Source: Prevotella sp.
Lineage (GTDB): Bacteria; Bacteroidota; Bacteroidia; Bacteroidales; Bacteroidaceae
NCBI GenBank assembly: GCA_021203705.1
Contig: JAJQAR010000228.1
Coordinates: 1 to 5,088 of the forward strand
Direction: 5' to 3'
DNA length: 5,088 nucleotides
Shown here piece after piece: positions 1 to 5,088 of the stretch (position 1 is its first letter; the number at the start of each line of letters is the position of its first letter). Position numbers and translations under genes: made by a program. The notes below the pieces were generated by a model that saw only the letters and a list, made by a program, of their open reading frames with translations, was not told the origin of the DNA and searched no databases.

Positions 1-17
1 GTATAAAGGTATAATCA

Positions 18-878
18 ATGCAGGTATTTCACAAAAACGTTGACCTTCAAAACGCCTTGTTCGCCGACAGGAAACAAGGAAAGACAGTAGGACTTGTCCC
101 CACCATGGGTGCATTGCACGATGGGCATATCTCCTTGGTCAGGAAAAGTATCTCCGACAACGACATCACCGTAGTGTCTCTGTTCGTCAACCCTACACAG
201 TTCAACGACCCGAAAGACCTGAATACATACCCCCGCACTATCGAAAAAGACAGTGCATTACTTGAAAAGGCTGGTGCCGACTATCTTTTCGCACCATCAG
301 TAGAGGAAATATATCCCATACCCGATACCCGACATTTCGAGTACCCGCCGATAACGACAGTAATGGAAGGCGCACATCGTCCAGGACATTTCAACGGAGT
401 ATGCCAGGTTGTGAGCCGTCTTTTCTACATCACACAGCCTGACAGGGCCTATTTTGGTGAAAAAGACTGGCAGCAGATAGCTGTGGTAAAAGCAATGGTA
501 AAAGCTCTTTCACTAAGTGTGAATATTGTTGAGTGCCCTATCGTCAGGGATAAAGACGGACTAGCCCTCTCCTCTCGCAATGCCTTGTTATCAAAAGAGG
601 AGCGCAAGATTGCACCGACAATATACAAGTCAATGAAATCTGGCGTTGACTATGCAAAGACACATAGTGTTAAAGACACACATGATTATATAGTGGAACA
701 AATAAATGCCGTTGACGGTCTTGAAGTGGAATATCTGGCAATTGTCGATGGCAATAGTCTGCAAACCGTTGACAATTGGAAGGATTCAGATTACGTAGTA
801 GGATGTATCACGGTTTACTGTGGTGCAAGACCCGTAAGACTTATTGACCATATAAAATTCAAAGATCCTCACCAATAA
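18..878 (+). CDS. panC: Pantothenate synthetase (pantoate--beta-alanine ligase)
   Basis: This cytoplasmic enzyme condenses pantoate with beta-alanine, using ATP through a pantoyl-adenylate intermediate, to make pantothenate for coenzyme A synthesis. The 286-residue product has normal family length and all family motifs are visible. PTMGALHDGH at residues 28-37 carries the HxGH nucleotide-binding histidines H34 and H37. FVNPTQF is at 56-62, EGAHRPGHFNGV at 117-128, and GEKDWQQ at 147-153 supplies the lysine, aspartate and glutamine that contact ATP and pantoate. RDKDGLALSSRN at 177-188 is the KMSKS-like loop. The ATG at 18 fits the family N-terminus, which begins about 27 residues before PTMGALH. 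An AAAGG lies at 5-9 with good spacing, a possible weak ribosome site. The stop is 37 bases before panD, the next step's partner, so an operon is likely. The promoter lies outside the window. No frameshift or missing residue is seen. Confidence 0.97.
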   Translation: MQVFHKNVDLQNALFADRKQGKTVGLVPTMGALHDGHISLVRKSISDNDITVVSLFVNPTQFNDPKDLNTYPRTIEKDSALLEKAGADYLFAPSVEEIYPIPDTRHFEYPPITTVMEGAHRPGHFNGVCQVVSRLFYITQPDRAYFGEKDWQQIAVVKAMVKALSLSVNIVECPIVRDKDGLALSSRNALLSKEERKIAPTIYKSMKSGVDYAKTHSVKDTHDYIVEQINAVDGLEVEYLAIVDGNSLQTVDNWKDSDYVVGCITVYCGARPVRLIDHIKFKDPHQ

Positions 879-915
879 TGATAAAAATGAGAAACAACAC
901 CGACAATAAGAGAAC

Positions 916-1260
916 ATGTTGATTGAAGTATTGAAAAGCAAATTGCATCGTGTCAAGGTTACAGATGCCAATATCGATTATATAGGTAGCATCACGATAG
1001 ATGAAGACCTTATGGATGCCGCCAATATCATTGCCGGTGAGAAAGTACAGGTGGTGAACAACAATAACGGTGAGCGTTTCGAGACTTACGTTATAAAAGG
1101 TCCACGAGGCACTGGCTGTATATGCCTCAACGGTGGTGCTGCACGCAAATGTGTCGTCGGCGATATCCTGATTATAATCTCTTACGCCCAGATGGACTTT
1201 GAGGAGGCTAAGACTTTCTCCCCCACCGTCGTTTTCCCCGAAAACAATAGATTGGTATAA
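916..1260 (+). CDS. panD: Aspartate 1-decarboxylase, pyruvoyl-dependent proenzyme
   Basis: This enzyme decarboxylates L-aspartate to beta-alanine, the second substrate of the PanC enzyme encoded just upstream. It is made as a 114-residue proenzyme that cleaves itself between Gly24 and Ser25 (the context is YIGSIT), turning Ser25 into the pyruvoyl cofactor. These positions match the Escherichia coli numbering that I know. Other family residues are present: K9 and H11 in the [10 protein letters not shown] start, R54, the proton-donating Y58, and N72-G73 in the LNGGAAR stretch. It is somewhat shorter than the 126-residue E. coli protein, because of a shorter C-terminal tail, and appears complete. 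The ATG at 916 is preceded by AAGAGA, a weak ribosome-site candidate. No gene resembling the PanZ/PanM maturation factor is in the window; such factors are known mainly from gammaproteobacteria. The stop codon lies three bases from the end of the convergent prfC gene. Confidence 0.97.
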   Translation: MLIEVLKSKLHRVKVTDANIDYIGSITIDEDLMDAANIIAGEKVQVVNNNNGERFETYVIKGPRGTGCICLNGGAARKCVVGDILIIISYAQMDFEEAKTFSPTVVFPENNRLV

Positions 1261-1263
1261 AAA

Positions 1264-2832
1264 TCAGAATTCGCTTGTAAAGTGAAACTTTATATGTTTA
1301 AAGTCCTGTTGCGCCATATCCAACACATATCCTGAATCAGCGAGGAACACGTCTCTCCCTTCCTTATCCTTCGCCATATACTGGTATTTGCGTTTCTTGA
1401 AAGCATCAAGTTCCGCCGCATCATCCGACTCTATCCAGCATGCCTTATATAAATGTATAGGCTCCCAACGGCATTTGGCGTTATATTCATTCTCCAAACG
1501 ATATTGTATAACTTCAAATTGCAACTGTCCTACCGTACCGATTAATTTCCTGCCATTAAACTGGTTTACGAACATCTGTGCCACACCCTCGTCCATCAAC
1601 TGGTCGATACCCTTGGCAAGTTGCTTGCTCTTCATCGGGTCATCGTTCACAATATATTTGAACATCTCCGGAGAGAACGACGGCAAACCTCTGAAATGCA
1701 GTTTCTCACCATCTGTCAGCGTATCACCGATTTTGAAAATACCGTTGTCTGGCAATCCTATGATATCACCGGGATATGCCTCCTCGATAGTACTCTTTCG
1801 CTGCGCCATGAACTGCGTGGGCGACGTAAAACGCAATGTCTTATCCAAACGCACATGATAATAGGGATAGTTGCGCACAAATTTTCCACTGCATATCTTG
1901 CAGAAAGCGATACAGGAACGGTGGTTCGGGTCAATGTTCGCCGTTATCTTGAAGATAAAACCCGTGAATTTCGGTTCTTCCGGGTCAACTATTCTCTCCT
2001 CCGCCTTTGTCGGACGGGGACTTGGGGCTATTTCCACGAAACAGTTAAGCAGTTCCTGAACACCGAAATTATTCAGCGCACTGCCGAAGAAAACAGGGGC
2101 GACATCTGCATTACGATAGTCATCCACGCTGAACTCTGGATATACTCCGTCAACCAATTCAAGATCCTCACGCAACTTTTCAGCGTCAGCCTCTCCGATG
2201 TGCTCCACAAGTTCGTCGCTGTTGATATCCACTTCCACCTTCTCTGTAACACGCTGCTTATCAGGAGTAAATAAGTCTAACTTCCGCTCATAGATATTAT
2301 AAACTCCCTTGAACTTCGCTCCTTGATTTATAGGCCACGACAGAGGGCGCACCTTTATCTCAAGTTCCTTTTCTAATTCATCGAGTAGGTCAAACGGATC
2401 GCGCCCCTCCCTGTCCATCTTGTTTATGAAGATTATAACTGGGGTGTTGCGCATTCGACAGACATTCATCAACTTTCGGGTTTGCGCCTCGACACCCTTC
2501 GCACCATCAACCACGATAATTGCAGAATCCACTGCCGTCAGCGTGCGGTAAGTGTCCTCCGCAAAGTCTTGATGACCTGGAGTATCAAGGATATTCACCT
2601 TATAGCCCTCATAATCAAACTCCATCACTGATGTCGATACGGAGATACCACGCTGCTTCTCAATATCCATCCAGTCGGATGTCGCCGTCTTGCGTATCTT
2701 GTTGTTCTTTACCGCTCCTGCCACCTGTATCTGACCGCCAAAGAGCAGGAATTTCTCGGTAAGTGTCGTCTTACCAGCATCAGGGTGCGAGATAATCGCA
2801 AAGGTCCGTCGTCTGTCTATCTCGTTATTCAT
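1264..2832 (-). CDS. prfC: Peptide chain release factor 3 (RF3), translational GTPase
   Basis: RF3 is a GTPase that binds the ribosome after peptide release and speeds removal of RF1 or RF2. The product has 522 residues, close to the 529 of the E. coli protein. The GTPase domain occupies about residues 8-270: P-loop SHPDAGKTT at 15-23, switch I RGISVS at 61-66, DTPGHQDF at 83-90, NKMDRE at 137-142, and a G5-type GSAL at 250-253. A second domain starts near FTGFIFKI (289-296), and the C-terminal domain holds [14 protein letters not shown] and ends in FHFTSEF. RGISVS, where elongation factor G has RGITI, and the overall match separate it from EF-G, LepA and BipA. The start is [14 protein letters not shown], the usual distance before the P-loop. 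There is no clear Shine-Dalgarno, as is common in Bacteroidota. It is the last gene of a four-gene minus-strand row, 48 bases after rfbD. Confidence 0.97.
   Translation of the reverse strand: MNNEIDRRRTFAIISHPDAGKTTLTEKFLLFGGQIQVAGAVKNNKIRKTATSDWMDIEKQRGISVSTSVMEFDYEGYKVNILDTPGHQDFAEDTYRTLTAVDSAIIVVDGAKGVEAQTRKLMNVCRMRNTPVIIFINKMDREGRDPFDLLDELEKELEIKVRPLSWPINQGAKFKGVYNIYERKLDLFTPDKQRVTEKVEVDINSDELVEHIGEADAEKLREDLELVDGVYPEFSVDDYRNADVAPVFFGSALNNFGVQELLNCFVEIAPSPRPTKAEERIVDPEEPKFTGFIFKITANIDPNHRSCIAFCKICSGKFVRNYPYYHVRLDKTLRFTSPTQFMAQRKSTIEEAYPGDIIGLPDNGIFKIGDTLTDGEKLHFRGLPSFSPEMFKYIVNDDPMKSKQLAKGIDQLMDEGVAQMFVNQFNGRKLIGTVGQLQFEVIQYRLENEYNAKCRWEPIHLYKACWIESDDAAELDAFKKRKYQYMAKDKEGRDVFLADSGYVLDMAQQDFKHIKFHFTSEF
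1278..1304. repeat. Overlapping short inverted repeats near the convergent gene ends
   Basis: TAAAGT at 1278-1283, ACTTTA at 1287-1292 and TAAAGT at 1299-1304 form three arms, so the middle arm could pair with either neighbour (loops of 3 or 6 bases). The element lies inside the 3' end of prfC, where it encodes the phenylalanine- and lysine-rich tail, and 18 bases past the panD stop. The arms are AT-rich and weak, and no T-run follows, so it is a poor terminator. It may be only a by-product of AAA and TTT codons. A separate perfect 6-base inverted repeat, GTTTTC/GAAAAC with a 3-base loop, lies at 1231-1245 within panD. Confidence 0.25.
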
Positions 2833-2880
2833 CGTTTATTCAATTATAAAATGATATGCCGAAGTGCAGAGACCTCAACA

Positions 2881-3729
2881 TTACAGAAGTTTTATACACT
2901 CCGCAAGACTATCCTCCCAATATGGTATGTCTATTCCGTATGTCGTCTTTATCTTCGTCTTGTCAAGCACACTATATGCCGGTCGTGTAGCTGGTGTGGG
3001 ATATTCACTCGTATGTATCGGCTTTACCTTACACGTTGTGATACCTGCCAACTTATGAATAGCCTTTGTAAAGTCATACCAACTGCATACTCCCTCGTTG
3101 GAAAAATGAAAAACGCCTGGCGTTACTCCTTTTTCTATTGCCGTCATTATCGCCTGTGCTAAATCTCTTGCGTATGTCGGTGTACCAATCTGGTCGAAGA
3201 CTACACCCAACTCTGGTTTCTCCTTTCCAAGTCGTATCATTGTCTTTACGAAATTGTTCCCAAAAGAGGAATAGAGCCATGCCGTACGGATTATCATCGT
3301 GTTCTTGCAAAACCTACTTACGGCAAGTTCCCCTGCGAGTTTCGTACTGCCATACACACTGTCTGGACAGGGGGTATCAGTTTCTATATATGGACTGTAT
3401 TTCTTTCCGTTGAATACATAGTCTGTGGAGATCTGTATCAGCCAACCGCCTCGTCTCGCCATGGCGACTGCAAGATATGCGGGGGCTTCCGTATTGAGGG
3501 CGGTACACAACTGGTTATTGGATTCTGCCTTGTCAACAGCCGTGTATGCAGCACAATTCACTATACCTTCAATGCTGTTATTATCCACGAACTCGTCTAT
3601 TGCCGCCTGGTCAGTTATGTCAAGTTCCTCAACATCGGTATTGAAGAAAATATGTTGCGGATGCTCCTTTTCCAACAAGCGCATCTCACTGCCCAACTGA
3701 CCATTACAACCTGTAATTAGTATATTCAT
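2881..3729 (-). CDS. rfbD: dTDP-4-dehydrorhamnose reductase
   Basis: This short-chain-type reductase uses NAD(P)H to reduce dTDP-4-dehydro-L-rhamnose to dTDP-L-rhamnose, the final step of activated rhamnose synthesis for surface polysaccharides. The 282-residue product shows the Rossmann motif GCNGQLG at 7-13, NCAAYTAVDKAE at 58-69, the active-site STDYVF at 101-106, and YGSTK at 126-130. T102, D103, Y126 and K130 would be the catalytic set. TRPAYSVLD at 248-256 is the typical C-terminal substrate-side motif. Length and motifs fit RmlD/RfbD well; methionine adenosyltransferase regulatory subunit-like homologues are less likely in this context. It starts 30 bases after the DUF4924 gene stop, with no clear Shine-Dalgarno. 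The other rhamnose genes (rfbA, rfbB, rfbC) are not adjacent in this window, so either they lie elsewhere or this copy works with unlinked partners. No damage is visible. Confidence 0.94.
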   Translation of the reverse strand: MNILITGCNGQLGSEMRLLEKEHPQHIFFNTDVEELDITDQAAIDEFVDNNSIEGIVNCAAYTAVDKAESNNQLCTALNTEAPAYLAVAMARRGGWLIQISTDYVFNGKKYSPYIETDTPCPDSVYGSTKLAGELAVSRFCKNTMIIRTAWLYSSFGNNFVKTMIRLGKEKPELGVVFDQIGTPTYARDLAQAIMTAIEKGVTPGVFHFSNEGVCSWYDFTKAIHKLAGITTCKVKPIHTSEYPTPATRPAYSVLDKTKIKTTYGIDIPYWEDSLAECIKLL

Positions 3730-3759
3730 AGTCGATTATGTTTAATTTTGTTTGTTCTC

Positions 3760-4305
3760 TCACTCAAACTCCAATGGGGTTTCCTTATCTTTCAAGTAGT
3801 AGTCTGACAACATACCGATAAATGTTGTTATCTCTTTTATGGCATGTTCTGTGTCAGGACTTATCTTTTTCTTCTGCAAGCGTAGCAACATCATCCCATA
3901 AAGGGCGTTGAAACAAGTCTCTATCTCGTTCTCATTCTTGTCTGTTCCACGCTTGCGCAGTTCCACGATAAACGGCAATACCTTATAATATTCGGCATTG
4001 TAGAACGGATATTTCGGACTTTGCAGCAACATGGCATTTAGCTCAACAAGCTGTTGCATCACTACCTTGTTTATCTGCAAATGTCCGCCCTCACGACAGC
4101 CCTCCTCGTTGATCATCCTCACAAGATTGCCAAACCAGTCTGTCAGGTCTTCCTTCTGCTCATCATTATAGCCGAACTGCTCGACGTACTCGCGCCTTAT
4201 GCGGCTCAGCGAACAACCGTAAGCCCTTATTATATCCTCCACCTGCCACATATATAGCAGGTACTCGGCAATATTTTTCTTTCTTAACTCCTGTGATATG
4301 AACAT
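3760..4305 (-). CDS. DUF4924 family protein, function unknown
   Basis: I recognise the family (DUF4924, found in Bacteroidales) but know no function for it. The 181-residue product looks cytoplasmic and largely alpha-helical, with no signal peptide or membrane segment. Features matching the family as I remember it are NIAEYLLYMWQVEDIIRA at 11-28, YPFYNAEYYKVLPFIVELRKR at about 99-119, ETCFNALYGMMLLRLQKK at 129-146, and a tail ending SDYYLKDKETPLEFE. The many hydrophobic residues set between charged ones suggest a helical bundle and possible protein-protein contacts; this is inference. No nuclease, kinase, nucleotide-binding or helix-turn-helix motif is visible. The ATG at 4305 gives the expected MFISQELRKKNIAEY start. 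It lies 35 bases after the LysE-type gene and 30 bases before rfbD, so it is probably co-transcribed with both and with prfC. Confidence 0.9.
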   Translation of the reverse strand: MFISQELRKKNIAEYLLYMWQVEDIIRAYGCSLSRIRREYVEQFGYNDEQKEDLTDWFGNLVRMINEEGCREGGHLQINKVVMQQLVELNAMLLQSPKYPFYNAEYYKVLPFIVELRKRGTDKNENEIETCFNALYGMMLLRLQKKKISPDTEHAIKEITTFIGMLSDYYLKDKETPLEFE

Positions 4306-4340
4306 TTTGAAGGAATCTATGAATTATCAAATAAGGTACA

Positions 4341-5009
4341 CTAAATGTAGAACGCATAGTAGTTGAACACAGTAACGATGAATATTATCAACGAGAAAGT
4401 TATCACAATGCTGCCAATTATCTTATTTATTAATATTATCCCACTGCTGTCGAACTTATTCCTAACCTTGTCAATGAGCCATGTCAGCCCGTACCACCAC
4501 AGTAATGCTCCAATTATTATACAACAAAATCCAATTCCTGTGAACAAAAGATTTGTCGTAACAAAGGTGAACTGGGCAAAGCACGCCATAAATAGGAATA
4601 TGATAAGGGGATTGGAAAAGGTTACCAAAAACGCCGTTACTCCGTTGTGCACCAATGTTCCCTTGTTCTTACTGGTGGCTCGTATTTTCTTTGTCGGGTC
4701 GGAACGGTAACTGTATATTCCGAATATAAGGAGCATCACGCTGCCTATCATCTGTAATATAAAACGGTTTTGGTGGTTGTCTATAAGATTTACCACAAAA
4801 CTCATACCGAAACCGGTTATCAAGGCATATAGAAAGTCGCTTATTGCTGCACCGATACCTGTTACAAAACCGTACCAACGCCCTTTGTTGAGCGTCCGTT
4901 GAACACAAAGTACACCGACAGGTCCCATTGGAGCTGAAGCTATAATCCCGATAAGCAAACCCTTGAAAACCCAGTTAAGTATGCCTATATGTATCTGAAA
5001 TGGTAGCAT
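4341..5009 (-). CDS. LysE/RhtB-type membrane exporter
   Basis: This is a predicted inner-membrane exporter of the LysE superfamily, whose studied members export amino acids or related small molecules. The substrate here cannot be read from sequence. The 222-residue product has about six hydrophobic segments, near residues 14-36, 46-73, 83-100, 124-147, 154-178 and 196-215, as expected for the family. The signature PMGPVGVLCVQR at 27-38 follows the first helix, and TFSNPLIIF at 130-138 corresponds to the conserved asparagine-proline region of the family. I chose the ATG at 5009. The reading frame extends 13 codons further, to a TTG at 5048, with an in-frame stop at 5054-5052 just beyond it. 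The extra residues are polar and are not needed for the first helix. The gene heads the four-gene minus-strand row. Its promoter may lie close to, or beyond, the window edge at 5088. Confidence 0.9.
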   Translation of the reverse strand: MLPFQIHIGILNWVFKGLLIGIIASAPMGPVGVLCVQRTLNKGRWYGFVTGIGAAISDFLYALITGFGMSFVVNLIDNHQNRFILQMIGSVMLLIFGIYSYRSDPTKKIRATSKNKGTLVHNGVTAFLVTFSNPLIIFLFMACFAQFTFVTTNLLFTGIGFCCIIIGALLWWYGLTWLIDKVRNKFDSSGIILINKIIGSIVITFSLIIFIVTVFNYYAFYI

Positions 5010-5088
5010 ATTGCTTGCAAAATTGCATATTTTTTGCGAGAGGAACAAATTTTACATTCAAAAACTTAGCCACATGTTACTTATTTTC

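Larger units (their letters stand above)
1264..5009 (-). other. Predicted four-gene transcription unit (LysE-type, DUF4924, rfbD, prfC)
   Basis: Four genes run in the same direction with gaps of 35, 30 and 48 bases. None of these gaps contains a GC-rich hairpin followed by a T-run, or a convincing Bacteroidota-type promoter (TTTG, about 20 bases, TAnnTTTG). This supports co-transcription but does not prove it. The longest gap, before prfC, contains TATAATTG on the minus strand (2848-2841), one base off the -7 consensus but without a matching TTTG upstream. An internal promoter there cannot be excluded. The unit's end is not marked by any hairpin after the prfC stop; reading continues straight into panD on the opposite strand. 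Confidence 0.55.

Noticed and set aside
1621..2274. Open reading frame of 217 codons on the plus strand, antisense to prfC.
   Set aside because: It lies wholly inside prfC, shows no recognisable motif or domain, and prfC is certain on the other strand. Long antisense frames like this are a by-product of the codon use of prfC. The same applies to the 156-codon frame at 1388-1858.
2841..2848. TATAATTG on the minus strand as a possible internal promoter for prfC.
   Set aside because: It differs by one base from TAnnTTTG, but no -33 TTTG is found at the right distance and it lies only 8 bases before the start codon.
4363..4710. Open reading frame of 115 codons on the plus strand, antisense to the LysE-type gene.
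   Set aside because: Hydrophobic codons of a membrane protein read in reverse often give an open frame. No start context or family resemblance supports it.
5046..5054. TAAAATTTG on the minus strand, resembling the Bacteroidota -7 promoter element ahead of the LysE-type gene.
   Set aside because: It has three bases instead of two between TA and TTTG, and no TTTG lies about 20 bases upstream. A second near match (CAATTTTG, ending 8 bases before the ATG) would leave almost no leader. Neither is good enough to call.
1..5088. A defence system, mobile element, toxin-antitoxin pair, CRISPR array or new operon-scale system.
   Set aside because: All coding space is explained by six intact genes, five of them in well-known families. 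There are no direct repeats, transposase or integrase motifs, attachment-like sites or odd base composition. The largest gap between genes is 48 bases.

Overview
The window looks like an ordinary chromosomal segment of a member of the Bacteroidota, most likely order Bacteroidales and perhaps Prevotellaceae. This rests on three things: the sequence of release factor 3 as I remember its Bacteroides/Prevotella relatives, a DUF4924-type protein (a family I know only from this phylum), and the near absence of strong Shine-Dalgarno sequences. The genus is an inference; no search was run. The window is almost fully coding, with six intact genes and no gap longer than about 50 bases between them. I see no tRNA, rRNA, CRISPR array, insertion sequence or phage gene.

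Positions 18-1260 on the plus strand hold panC and panD, 37 bases apart and probably co-transcribed. PanD decarboxylates aspartate to beta-alanine, and PanC joins beta-alanine to pantoate to make pantothenate, the precursor of coenzyme A. Both proteins keep their catalytic residues. The third gene usually needed, panB, is not in the window.

Positions 1264-5009 on the minus strand hold four genes. In transcription order they are a LysE-type membrane exporter, a DUF4924 protein of unknown function, a dTDP-4-dehydrorhamnose reductase (rfbD/rmlD), and peptide chain release factor 3 (prfC). Gaps of 35, 30 and 48 bases suggest one transcription unit. No shared pathway joins these genes in an obvious way: one acts in translation termination, one in nucleotide-sugar synthesis, one in export, and one is unknown. 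The grouping may reflect conserved gene order rather than a functional system.

The two units converge, and the panD and prfC stop codons are separated by only three bases, so any terminator must lie inside the opposing gene. I found no convincing new biological system. The points most worth a second look are the uncharacterised DUF4924 gene sitting beside prfC, the rfbD copy with no other rhamnose gene next to it, and the very tight convergent junction.
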